In this document: positions 16,665 through 25,074 of the stretch, piece after piece
How positions within the stretch are numbered: position 1 is the stretch's first letter
Layout of the letters: each line of letters starts with the position of its first letter
Assembly: GCF_001421415.1 (NCBI RefSeq)
Contig: NZ_LMKH01000012.1
Span: forward strand, 62,001-126,000
Direction of reading: 5' to 3'
DNA: 64,000 nucleotides
Source: Sphingomonas sp. Leaf208
Lineage (GTDB): Bacteria; Pseudomonadota; Alphaproteobacteria; Sphingomonadales; Sphingomonadaceae
Program-made: the position numbers and the translations under genes
Notes under the pieces: model-generated
Told to the model about the DNA's origin: nothing
The model's database searches: none
The model's input: only the letters and a program-made list of their open reading frames with translations

Positions 16665-18896
16665 ATGTTTGGTCTTGGCACTACGAATAGCCTGACGATG
16701 GACAAGCCGCATCCGGACAGTCTTCTGGATACGGGCGTCCAGGGCGTCATCGGCAAGCCGCTCGACCGGATCGACGGCCCGCTGAAGGTCACCGGCACGG
16801 CGACCTATGCCGCGGAATACCAGTTCGCGAACATGGCGTATGGCGTGCTGGTCGGCACGAAGATCTCGGCGGGCAAGGTCGTCTCGATCGACGTCGACGC
16901 GGTCAAGGCGATCCCCGGCGTGATCGACGTCGTCACCGATTTCGACCAGTTCATCCGCGTCTCGGCGCAGGGCGGAGCGACCGACGCACCGACGCAGGGC
17001 GTGAAGGACATCGCGTTCTTCGGCCAGATCGTCGCGATCGTACTCGCGGAGAGTTTCGAGGTCGCGCGCGATGCGGCGGCTCGGTTGCCGATCGAGTATC
17101 AGGCGAGCGAGGGGCAGTACGACTTCGCCGCGCATCGTGACGAGACTCGCAAGCCGGCGGACGATGCCACGCAGGCGCATTTTGCGCAGGGCGATGTCGA
17201 CAAGGCGATGGACGACGCGCCGGTGACGATCGACGTTACCTACGTCACGCCGAGTCAGAATTCCGCGGCGATGGAGCCGCATGCCTCGATCGCGGTGTGG
17301 GAAGAGGATGGCTCGCTGGCGCTGTACGGCGCGTATCAGATGCCGACGTCGGATGCCCAGCAACTGGCGAAGTCGCTCGGCGTGTCCGAGAAGAAGGTGC
17401 GGATCATCGCGCGCTATATCGGCGGCGGGTTCGGATCGAAACTCGGCATCGCGCCTGAGAGCGTTGCAGCAGCGATCGCGGCGAAACAGCTTGGCCGTCC
17501 GGTCAAGGCGGTGATGGCACGCCAGCAGGTGTTCGAGGCAACCGTCCGCCGCTCGAATACCGAGCAGCGCATCCGGCTTGCGGCCGATGCCACCGGCAAG
17601 CTGAGCGCGATCGGTCACGAGACGCTCACCTCCAACCAGTCGACCGAGGATTATTTCGAGCCAGCGGGTATCGGCACGCACATGCTGTACGGTGGCGAGA
17701 ACCGGATCATCACGCACGACATCGTCGATGTGAATTTCGTCGTGTCGGGCTCGATGCGCGCGCCGGGTGAGGCGGTCGGCATGATGGCGCTGGAAGGCGC
17801 GATGGACGAGCTGGCCGAGAAGCTCGACATGGATCCGATCGAACTGCGCCGGATCAACGACCCGGCGGTCGATCCCGAGAAGGACGTACCGTATTCGTCG
17901 CGCAATCTGACGCGTGCGCTCGACGAGGGCGCGGCCAAGTTCGGCTGGGACAAGCGCCAGAAGGCCGGGACGCGGCGCGAGGGAGAATGGCTGATCGGGA
18001 CGGGCGTCGCAGCGGCGGTGCGCGGCAACATGATGCAGGAATCGTCCGCCAAGGTGGAGATTCATCCCGATGGCTCGGCGACGGTGTCGTCGGCGATGAC
18101 CGACATCGGTACGGGCAGCTACACGATCCTGGCGCAGATCGCGTCGGAGATCCTGGGCATTCCGGTCGAGAACATCACCATGTCCCTGGGCGATACCAAC
18201 GATCCTCCTGCCGCCGGTTCGGGCGGTTCGTGGGGCGCGACGTCGTCGGGGACGGCGGTGTATCTCGCATGCGAGATGCTGCGCGGGAAGCTGGCCAAGG
18301 CGATGGACGTCGACGAGGGCGACCTGACGCTTAAGGACGGCAAGGCGATCGGTGACAATCGCTCAACACCGATCGGCGAGCTGGTCGGCAAGGGTCTCGA
18401 GGCGACCGGACATATCAAGCCGGGCAAGCAGGAGAAGGAGACGACCCAGGCGTCGTTCGGCGCGCATTTCGCCGAGGTCGCAGTGAACGCCGTAACGGGT
18501 GAAGTACGGGTGCGGCGGATGCTCGGGTCGTTCGCGGCTGGGCGCGTGCTCAACGCGAAGACTGCGCGGTCGCAGTGCCTTGGCGGGATGACCTTTGGGA
18601 TCGGCGCGGCGCTGACCGAGGACCTGATCCACGATCTGCGTACCGGCAAGCTGGTGAACCACGATCTCGCGGAATATCACGTGCCGGTGAACGCCGACAT
18701 TCCGCAGATGGACGTCCACTTCGTCGACGAGCGCGACATCCATGCGAACCCGATCCATGCCAAGGGGATCGGCGAGCTGGGGATTTCGGGTGCAGGGGCC
18801 GCGGTGGCGAACGCGGTGTATAATGCGACGGGGATTCGGGTGCGGGAGTTCCCGATTACCTTGGACAAGCTGCTGGATCAGTTGCCGGCTGTTTGA
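16665..18896 (+). CDS. Molybdenum hydroxylase large subunit (PaoC-like), first copy
   Basis: Molybdopterin-binding catalytic subunit, 743 residues. Seen: PLDRIDGPLKVTGTATYAAE at the N terminus, MEPHASIAVWE, YIGGGFGSK, SMRAPGEAVG, GSGGSWGAT and the catalytic Glu704 in the C-terminal GIGELGISGAGAAVANAVY. The start is ATG 16665 (MFGLGTTNSLTMDKPHPDS); no Tat signal. The substrate cannot be deduced; by similarity to PaoC, aldehydes are plausible. Its paralogue follows after a 216-bp gap containing a repeat. Confidence 0.93.
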   Translation: MFGLGTTNSLTMDKPHPDSLLDTGVQGVIGKPLDRIDGPLKVTGTATYAAEYQFANMAYGVLVGTKISAGKVVSIDVDAVKAIPGVIDVVTDFDQFIRVSAQGGATDAPTQGVKDIAFFGQIVAIVLAESFEVARDAAARLPIEYQASEGQYDFAAHRDETRKPADDATQAHFAQGDVDKAMDDAPVTIDVTYVTPSQNSAAMEPHASIAVWEEDGSLALYGAYQMPTSDAQQLAKSLGVSEKKVRIIARYIGGGFGSKLGIAPESVAAAIAAKQLGRPVKAVMARQQVFEATVRRSNTEQRIRLAADATGKLSAIGHETLTSNQSTEDYFEPAGIGTHMLYGGENRIITHDIVDVNFVVSGSMRAPGEAVGMMALEGAMDELAEKLDMDPIELRRINDPAVDPEKDVPYSSRNLTRALDEGAAKFGWDKRQKAGTRREGEWLIGTGVAAAVRGNMMQESSAKVEIHPDGSATVSSAMTDIGTGSYTILAQIASEILGIPVENITMSLGDTNDPPAAGSGGSWGATSSGTAVYLACEMLRGKLAKAMDVDEGDLTLKDGKAIGDNRSTPIGELVGKGLEATGHIKPGKQEKETTQASFGAHFAEVAVNAVTGEVRVRRMLGSFAAGRVLNAKTARSQCLGGMTFGIGAALTEDLIHDLRTGKLVNHDLAEYHVPVNADIPQMDVHFVDERDIHANPIHAKGIGELGISGAGAAVANAVYNATGIRVREFPITLDKLLDQLPAV

Positions 18897-18920
18897 GGGC
18901 TGACGATACCATAGACAGGT

Positions 18921-19025
18921 ACCACCCCGGCAAAGGCCGGGGCCCAGTTGGGGGACGAAGATAACGAAGGATCGTCCTCCGTTATCAAGACCATTCCAAC
19001 TGGGCCCCGGCCTTCGCCGGGGTGG
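18921..19025. repeat. Family A inverted-repeat element inside an operon
   Basis: ACCACCCCGGCAAAGGCCGG and its inverse with CCAGTTGG/CCAACTGG boxes, between the two large-subunit genes. As both genes are on the same strand and probably co-transcribed, the hairpin may tune distal expression by partial termination or mRNA stabilisation. Confidence 0.9.
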
Positions 19026-19112
19026 CGGCAAGGGTTGAGGTGAGCCAAGCTCTAACCCTCGTCAAACGCCCCCGCCCTACCCATATCCTTCGCTCCACCC
19101 GAGGACCGCAGA

Positions 19113-21317
19113 ATGAACGAACACGTGATGGATGCGGCGTTTCGGCCGGGTGGTCTCGACCGCGCGAAGCAAGGCGTTCTCGGGCTCGGGCTCGATCGGA
19201 TCGAGGGGCCGGCTAAGGTCACCGGCGTGGCGGACTATGCGTATGAGGGCACGCCCGATCGCATCGCCTACGCCGCGATCGTCGGTACGCCTGTTGGCAG
19301 CGGGCGCATTCTCGGCATCGATGTAAGCGCCGCCGAAGCTTTGCCCGGTGTCATCGCCGTCATTCATGGCGACGCGCGCATGCCGGCTGGCGAGTCCAAT
19401 TCCCGCGCGATGCCGCTGTTCGATACCGATGTCATTCTCCACCTCGGCCAGCCGGTCGCGATCGTCGTTGCCGAGGATCAGGCGATCGCACGCGACGCCG
19501 CGGCGCTGGTCGTGGTTCGCACCGAAGCGGGCGAGGATCGGTTCGACGTCGAGGCGCAACCGGTCGATACCGCGCCCAAGATCGGCTTCTTGCCGCCGAT
19601 CGACAATGGCGATCTCGACGCGGTGATGGCGGACGCGGCGGTGACGTTCGACCGGACCTACACGACGCCCGTGCATTTCCCCGCCGCGCTGGAGCCGCAT
19701 GCCACCACCGCGTGGTGGGAGGGCGGCAAGCTCACCGTGCGGTCGAGCAACCAGGTGATCGGCGGCGCGCGGAGGACGATCGCGAAGGCGCTGAAGATCG
19801 ATGCGGACAAGGTACGCGTGCTGGCGCCGTATGTCGGCGGTGGGTTCGGGGGCAAGACCGGTGTCGGGCCCGAGGCGATCCTTGCGGCGATCGCGGCGGA
19901 GGTCGTCGGGCGGCCGGTGAAGGTCGCTCTCCCCCGCCGCCAGACCGCATATATGGTGCATCACCGCTCGCACACGACGCAGCGGATCCGGATCGCCGCT
20001 GACGCAAACGGCGTGATCCTCGGCATGGGGCATGAGAGCGTCGTCGCGCAGAACGACGATGGCGAATTTCTCGAGCCGGTGCCGTTCGGGACTCTGCCGC
20101 TGTACCGGGGCGACACGCGGCGGTTCAAGACCGACCTCGTGCGCGTCGACCTCCCCGCGAGCGGCGCGGTGCGCGCGCCGGGCGAGGCAGTCGGGACGTT
20201 CGGCGTCGAGTGCGCGATGGACGAACTGGCCGAGCAGCTCGGGATCGATCCGATCGAGCTGCGGCGGCGCAACGAGCCCGAGACCGATCCGGTGAGCGGC
20301 AAGCCGTTCTCCACGCGGCGGATGCTCGATTGCTATACGCAGGGCGCCGAGCGATTTGGCTGGCCTGCGAGCGTGCCCGTGCCGGGGTCGGTACGCGATG
20401 GCGAGTGGCTGGTCGGGATCGGCATGGCGGCGAGCCTGCGCGGCAACTTCACGGTCGAGGCGCAGGCGCGCGTGCGGCTGGAGGCGGATGGCCGCGCGAC
20501 GGTCGAGTGCGACATGACGGATATCGGCACGGGGACGTACACCATCCTCGCGCAGACCGCGGGCGAGATGCTCGGGCTGCCGGTCGCCGAGGTGAACGTG
20601 CGGTTGGGCGATACCGATTTCCCGCCGAGCGCGGGGTCGGGCGGGTCGTTCGGCGCGGGCAGCGCGTGTTCGGCGGTGGTGCTGGCGTGCGAGGATATCC
20701 TTGGCGAACTGGGTCTAAGGATGAACGCCGCGCCCGAGGATCTGAGCTTGCACGACGGCTGCGTGAGTGCTGGTGGGCGATCGGTGAAGCTCGCCGATCT
20801 GGTCCGAGGTGAACCGATCGTGGCGATGGGCAAGACCGGGCCGGGTGCCGAGAGCAAGCGCACCAGCCAGGCGAGCCACGGCGCGCACTTCGTCGAGGTC
20901 GCGGTGAACGCAGTGACGGGCGAGACGCGCGTGCGCCGGATGCTGGGCGTGTTCGATGTCGGGCGGGTGCTCAATCGCAAGACCGCGACGAGCCAGATTA
21001 CGGGCGGGATGGCGTGGGGGATCGCCTATGCGCTGAGCGAAGAGGGAGTGGTGGACACGCGGACCGGGGCGTTCGTGAACCCCGATTTCGGCGAATATCA
21101 TGTCGCGGTGAATGCCGACATTCCTCAGCTCGAAGTGCATTTCATCGAGGAGATCGACCACTCCGCGAACCCGGTGGGGGCGAAGGGCGTTGGTGAGCTT
21201 GGCATCTCTGGCGCGGGGGCTGCGGTGGCGAACGCGATCTACAATGCGACGGGGGTTCGGGTTCGGGACTTTCCGGTGACGCTCGACAAGTTGCTCGAAG
21301 GGTTGCCGGCCGTCTGA
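19113..21317 (+). CDS. Molybdenum hydroxylase large subunit, second copy
   Basis: Paralogue of the preceding subunit, 734 residues, collinear over its whole length (LDRIEGPAKVTGVADYAYE, LEPHATTAWWE, YVGGGFGGK, AVRAPGEAVG, GSGGSFGAG) with catalytic Glu695 in GVGELGISGAGAAVANAIY. All cofactor segments are intact, so it should be active. There is no second set of small subunits, so either both large subunits share one PaoAB-like pair or this copy works with subunits encoded elsewhere. Differences cluster in the substrate-facing middle (for example PFGTLPLYRGDTRRF against GIGTHMLYGGENRIITH), suggesting a different substrate. Confidence 0.92.
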   Translation: MNEHVMDAAFRPGGLDRAKQGVLGLGLDRIEGPAKVTGVADYAYEGTPDRIAYAAIVGTPVGSGRILGIDVSAAEALPGVIAVIHGDARMPAGESNSRAMPLFDTDVILHLGQPVAIVVAEDQAIARDAAALVVVRTEAGEDRFDVEAQPVDTAPKIGFLPPIDNGDLDAVMADAAVTFDRTYTTPVHFPAALEPHATTAWWEGGKLTVRSSNQVIGGARRTIAKALKIDADKVRVLAPYVGGGFGGKTGVGPEAILAAIAAEVVGRPVKVALPRRQTAYMVHHRSHTTQRIRIAADANGVILGMGHESVVAQNDDGEFLEPVPFGTLPLYRGDTRRFKTDLVRVDLPASGAVRAPGEAVGTFGVECAMDELAEQLGIDPIELRRRNEPETDPVSGKPFSTRRMLDCYTQGAERFGWPASVPVPGSVRDGEWLVGIGMAASLRGNFTVEAQARVRLEADGRATVECDMTDIGTGTYTILAQTAGEMLGLPVAEVNVRLGDTDFPPSAGSGGSFGAGSACSAVVLACEDILGELGLRMNAAPEDLSLHDGCVSAGGRSVKLADLVRGEPIVAMGKTGPGAESKRTSQASHGAHFVEVAVNAVTGETRVRRMLGVFDVGRVLNRKTATSQITGGMAWGIAYALSEEGVVDTRTGAFVNPDFGEYHVAVNADIPQLEVHFIEEIDHSANPVGAKGVGELGISGAGAAVANAIYNATGVRVRDFPVTLDKLLEGLPAV

Positions 21318-21318
21318 T

Positions 21319-21444
21319 CCTCCCCGCCACGGGGAGGGGGATCACGCCCCTTGGCGTGGTGGAGGGGGCGACCCCAAGCGTAACGTCTGCGGCTGGCCCC
21401 CTCCACCAGCTGCGCTGGTCCCCCTCCCCGCGTGCGGGGAAAAT
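21319..21444. repeat. Family E inverted repeat (CCTCCCCG type)
   Basis: CCTCCCCGCCACGGGGAGGGGG and GTGGTGGAGGGGGCG face GGCCCCCTCCACCAGCTGCG and CCCCTCCCCGCGTGCGGGG, giving a two-step hairpin. It lies inside the operon between the second large subunit and xdhC. Confidence 0.8.
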
Positions 21445-21462
21445 TAGAAAAGAGAACGAGAC

Positions 21463-22386
21463 ATGGCCGAAAACGATAGCGTGCTCGCTGCTGCGAAGAC
21501 CTGGAAAGGCGAGAAGATGGCGATCGCCACGGTCGTCTCGACCTGGGGATCCGCGCCGCGGCCCAAGGGGAGCCATATGCTCGTCCATGCCGATGGGCGG
21601 TTCGAGGGATCCGTCTCGGGCGGGTGCGTCGAGAGCGACATCCTCGCCACCGCAGCCGAGGTGATCGCAGGGGCGCCGTTCCAGGTGCGCAACTACGGCG
21701 TCGCGGATGCGGCGGCGTGGGAAGTCGGGCTGCCGTGCGGCGGCGAGATCGCGGTAATGGTGCAGCCGGTGTCCGCTGAGGGGTTCGATCCCGAGCTGTT
21801 CGACCGGATCGCCGATGCGCGCGACCAGGGCGATGCGCTGACGGTGACGACCGACCTCGCGACCGGGCACAGCGACGCGCGGCCGCTGGAGACGGGCGAG
21901 GTGTTCGTCAATCGCTACGATCCGCCGCGCCGGCTGCTGATCGTCGGCGCGGTGCAGATCGCGCAGGCTCTGACGGGGCTGGCACGCGAACTCGGGATCG
22001 AGACGGTGGTGATCGATCCCCGCGCGCGCTTCCTGACCGAAGAGCGGTTTCCGGGCGTGACGCTCGACGATCGCTGGCCCGACGAGGCGATCGCCGCGCT
22101 CCGCCCGGGGCCGTCAACCGCGATCGTGACGCTGAGCCACGACATCAAGATCGACGACCCTGCGCTGATCGCGGCGCTCGCGTCCGATGCCGCGTATGTC
22201 GGTGCGCTTGGCAGCCGCAAGAGCCACGCGGCGCGGCGCGAGCGGCTTGCCTCGGAAGGCGTTACGGCGGAGAACATCGATCGGATCGATGCACCGGTCG
22301 GGCTCGACATTGGCGCGATCGGACCGTCGGAAATCGCGCTGTCGGTCGCGGCGGCGATGATAGGAGCGTTCAATGATCGCCGCTGA
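21463..22386 (+). CDS. XdhC-family molybdenum-cofactor insertion/sulfuration factor
   Basis: A 307-residue XdhC/PaoD-type chaperone that binds the molybdenum cofactor, protects it during sulfuration and passes it to the hydroxylase. N-terminal XdhC domain: VSTWGSAPRPKGSHMLVHAD and GSVSGGCVESDI with the conserved Cys; PCGGEIAVMVQP. C-terminal Rossmann domain: RLLIVGAVQIAQALTGLARE, where the usual GAG is GAV, and YVGALGSRKSHAARRERL. Its place after the structural subunits fits a dedicated maturation factor. The last 14 bases overlap mocA. Confidence 0.92.
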   Translation: MAENDSVLAAAKTWKGEKMAIATVVSTWGSAPRPKGSHMLVHADGRFEGSVSGGCVESDILATAAEVIAGAPFQVRNYGVADAAAWEVGLPCGGEIAVMVQPVSAEGFDPELFDRIADARDQGDALTVTTDLATGHSDARPLETGEVFVNRYDPPRRLLIVGAVQIAQALTGLARELGIETVVIDPRARFLTEERFPGVTLDDRWPDEAIAALRPGPSTAIVTLSHDIKIDDPALIAALASDAAYVGALGSRKSHAARRERLASEGVTAENIDRIDAPVGLDIGAIGPSEIALSVAAAMIGAFNDRR

Positions 22387-22990
22387 AAACGTCTTCCTCA
22401 TCCTGCTCGCGGCCGGGCGCTCGGAGCGGTTCGGCATTCCGAACAAGCTCGAGGTGCCGTTCCTCAACAAGCCGCTGGGGATGCACGTCGTCACCGCGTT
22501 CGAGAACATTCCGTTCAAGCGCCGGCTGGTCGTCACCGACGGCTGCAAGCTCGACTTCGTCAGCCATCATTTCGAGGTGGTGCATAACGACGATCCGTCG
22601 TCGGGCATGTCGCAGTCGGTGAAGCTCGGCGTGCAGTGCGCGAAGGACGAGGGCGCGGAGGCAGTGCTGATCGCGCTGGCGGACATGCCGCGCGTGACCG
22701 CGGCGCATATCTACCGGATGCTCGACGCCGCCGACAGCGCGGACGCGGTGGTCGCGTCGAGCGACGGCGAGAAGCCGAGCCCCCCTGCCCTGTTCGGCCG
22801 CGATCGGTTCGATTTCCTGCTGACGCTAGACGGCGATGCGGGTGCGCGCGACCTGGTGAAGGCGGGGCGGCACGTCGTGACCGCGCCGGCCGAGCTGATC
22901 GATATCGACACGCCCGAGGATCTGGACCGGCTTCAGGCGCTGGTCCACGATCCCAAGGCGGCGATCACTCGTGCCTTAACGCGTCGATAG
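22373..22990 (+). CDS. mocA: MocA-like molybdenum cofactor cytidylyltransferase
   Basis: NTP transferase of the MobA/MocA group, 205 residues; expected to convert molybdopterin to the cytosine dinucleotide form required by this hydroxylase family. Seen: LLAAGRSERFGIPNKLEVP (residues 11-29), DDPSSGMSQSVKLGV, LADMPRVTAAHIYRM and IDIDTPEDLDRL near the C terminus. Overlaps xdhC, so co-translated. Its 3' end overlaps the convergent ABC permease by 26 bp on the opposite strand. Confidence 0.88.
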   Translation: MIAAENVFLILLAAGRSERFGIPNKLEVPFLNKPLGMHVVTAFENIPFKRRLVVTDGCKLDFVSHHFEVVHNDDPSSGMSQSVKLGVQCAKDEGAEAVLIALADMPRVTAAHIYRMLDAADSADAVVASSDGEKPSPPALFGRDRFDFLLTLDGDAGARDLVKAGRHVVTAPAELIDIDTPEDLDRLQALVHDPKAAITRALTRR

Positions 22991-24173
22991 GATTCATCGC
23001 GGCGGCGCGGCGGGCCGGGAAATAGCCGAAGACGACGCCGATCACCGCGGAGATCGCGAACGCGAAAATGTTGATCTCGGGCACGAACAGCCACTGAACC
23101 TTGATCAGCGGCGCGATGATCGCGATCGCCGCCTGCGCGACGATCAGCCCGATGACGCCGCCGAGGCATGACAAAGCGATCGCCTCGACGAGGAACTGCA
23201 ACAGCACCTCGCGCGCGACTGCGCCGATCGCCAACCGTATGCCGATCTCGCGGGTGCGCTCGGTGACGGACACCAGCATGATGTTCATGATGCCGATCCC
23301 GCCGACCACCAGGCTGATCCCGGCGACCGCGGCGACGATACCGGTGAGCAACGTCGTGGTGCCGGTCAGCGTGTCCGAAATCTGCTTGGTATCGAAGATG
23401 TTGAAGTCGTCGGGCTTGTCGCCGGTGATGGTGCGGCGTTCGCGGAGCAGGTCGGTGATCCCGGCCTGCACGGTGCTGGTCGAGAAGCGCTCGTCGACGC
23501 CGACCAGCATCAGGCGGATATCGCGGTTGCCGGTGAACCGCCGCTGGACCGCCTTGATCGGCATGACCACGGTGTCGTCCTGATCGCCGCCGAACCCGGC
23601 CTGGCCGCGCGTGGTCAGCACGCCGATCACGTCGCAGCTGATCGGTCCGATACGGAAGCGGTGGCCGACCGGATCGCCGCCGGGGAACAGGTTTTTCGAG
23701 ACGGTATTGCCGATGATGCAGACCGCGGCACCGGCGCTTTCCTCGACCGGCGTCCAGCGGCGGCCCGAGGCGAGCGGCCACGGCTGGACCTGGAAGATGG
23801 CGTCGGTGGTGCCGTTGATCGTGGTCGACCAGTTGGCGCCTTCGTAGATCGCGGTGGCGGTGGCGCTGGCCTGCGGCGCGACCGCGGTGACGCCGGCGAT
23901 CTGGTTGGCGATCGCGGCGACGTCCTCGGGCTTGAAGTCGGGCGGACGCGGGCCGCCACCGCCGCGACCGAAGCCCTGGCCGGGGCGGACCTGGAGGATG
24001 TTGGTGCCGAGCGCGGAGATCGACTGTTGGACCGCGGCGGTGGTCGCCTTGCCTAGCGTGACCATCGTCACGACCGCGCCGACGCCGATGACGATGCCGA
24101 GGATGGTGAGGAACGATCGCAGGAGGTGGCGGCGGATCGAGCGGAGCGCGAGGACGAGGGTTGTGCCGAACAT
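22965..24173 (-). CDS. MacB-type ABC transporter permease
   Basis: Membrane subunit of a MacAB-TolC-like exporter, 402 residues, in the MacB layout: one N-terminal helix (FLTILGIVIGVGAVVTMVTL), a periplasmic MacB-PCD domain of about 230 residues, then three helices beginning near TLLTGIVAAVAGISLVVGGIGIMN and ending VFGYFPARRAAAMNPIDALR. The ERTREIGIRLAIGA coupling loop is intact. The ATPase is a separate upstream gene rather than fused as in E. coli MacB. The substrate (macrolide, peptide or siderophore-like) cannot be deduced. It is the last gene of the export operon; its 3' end overlaps mocA. Confidence 0.92.
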   Translation of the reverse strand: MFGTTLVLALRSIRRHLLRSFLTILGIVIGVGAVVTMVTLGKATTAAVQQSISALGTNILQVRPGQGFGRGGGGPRPPDFKPEDVAAIANQIAGVTAVAPQASATATAIYEGANWSTTINGTTDAIFQVQPWPLASGRRWTPVEESAGAAVCIIGNTVSKNLFPGGDPVGHRFRIGPISCDVIGVLTTRGQAGFGGDQDDTVVMPIKAVQRRFTGNRDIRLMLVGVDERFSTSTVQAGITDLLRERRTITGDKPDDFNIFDTKQISDTLTGTTTLLTGIVAAVAGISLVVGGIGIMNIMLVSVTERTREIGIRLAIGAVAREVLLQFLVEAIALSCLGGVIGLIVAQAAIAIIAPLIKVQWLFVPEINIFAFAISAVIGVVFGYFPARRAAAMNPIDALRHE

Positions 24174-24213
24174 TATCGCGTCGCTCCGGTATCGAGAGCG
24201 CAGTCTTGCTGCT

Positions 24214-24318
24214 CCCCTTCCGCTTGCGGGAGGGGCTGGGGGAGGGGCTGATCAAACAGAGCGGACGCCAGTACGTACGTCGCGCCCTCCCCTGACCCCT
24301 CCCGCAAGCGGGAGGGGA
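24214..24318. repeat. Family D inverted repeat inside the export operon
   Basis: CCCCTTCCGCTTGCGGGAGGGG with GCTGGGGGAGGGG faces CCCTCCCCTGACCCCTCCCG with CAAGCGGGAGGGG. It separates the ATPase and permease genes, which must be made together, so it presumably does not fully terminate transcription. Confidence 0.8.
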
Positions 24319-24336
24319 ATGTCTTTTGGGAGGCGC

Positions 24337-25074
24337 TCACGATTCCACGCTTTCGCCTTGGCGGTGCTGGCTTTCGATGCGTTCTACCAGGCCGTCCTTG
24401 AAATGGACCACCGTCCTGGCGAAGGCGGCCATGTCGGGTTCGTGCGTGACCATCAGGACCGTGATGTTCTTCTCCGAATTCAGCCGCGTCAGGAGTTGCA
24501 TGATCTCCACCGAGCGTTCGCTGTCGAGATTGCCGGTCGGTTCGTCGGCGAGCAGCACGTCGGGACTCGTGACCAACGCGCGGGCGATCGCGACGCGCTG
24601 TTGCTGGCCACCGGAGAGTTCGGCCGGGGTGTGGTCCCACCAGTCCGCGAGGCCGACGGTGTCGAGGCTCGCCATCGCCGCATCCCGACGCGCGCGCTTT
24701 TCGTCGCCGCGGTAGAGCAGCGGCAGTTCGACATTCTCCAGCGCGGACGTGCGCGAGAGCAGGTTGAACCCCTGGAACACGAAGCCGAGATATTTCCGCC
24801 GGAGCAGCGCGCGCTGGTCGCGGTCGAGCGTCTCGACGTGGTGGCCGCGGAACAGGAAGGTGCCGTCGCTCGGCACGTCGAGGCAGCCTAGGATGTTCAT
24901 CGTCGTCGACTTGCCCGACCCCGACGGCCCCATCACCGCGACGAAATCGCCCGCCGCGATGTCGAGGTCGACGCCCTTGAGCGCCTGAAACATCGTCGCG
25001 CCCTGCCCGTACGTCTTGGTGACGCCGCGCAGGGAGATGAGCGGTTCGGCGGTGAGCGGCGCGTTACTGGCCAC
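24337..25074 (-). CDS. MacB-type ABC transporter ATP-binding protein
   Basis: Nucleotide-binding subunit for the exporter. From GTG 25074 it has 245 residues, the usual length for LolD/MacB-type ATPases. Seen: LISLRGVTKTYGQG, Walker A GPSGSGKS, Q-loop GFVFQGFNLL, signature LSGGQQQRVAIARAL, Walker B VLLADEPTGNLD and switch His in VTHEPD. I prefer GTG 25074, which overlaps the upstream stop and follows AAGGG; an upstream in-frame ATG at 25131 would add 19 Ala/Val-rich residues and overlap the adaptor gene by 68 bp. Confidence 0.93.
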   Translation of the reverse strand: MASNAPLTAEPLISLRGVTKTYGQGATMFQALKGVDLDIAAGDFVAVMGPSGSGKSTTMNILGCLDVPSDGTFLFRGHHVETLDRDQRALLRRKYLGFVFQGFNLLSRTSALENVELPLLYRGDEKRARRDAAMASLDTVGLADWWDHTPAELSGGQQQRVAIARALVTSPDVLLADEPTGNLDSERSVEIMQLLTRLNSEKNITVLMVTHEPDMAAFARTVVHFKDGLVERIESQHRQGESVES

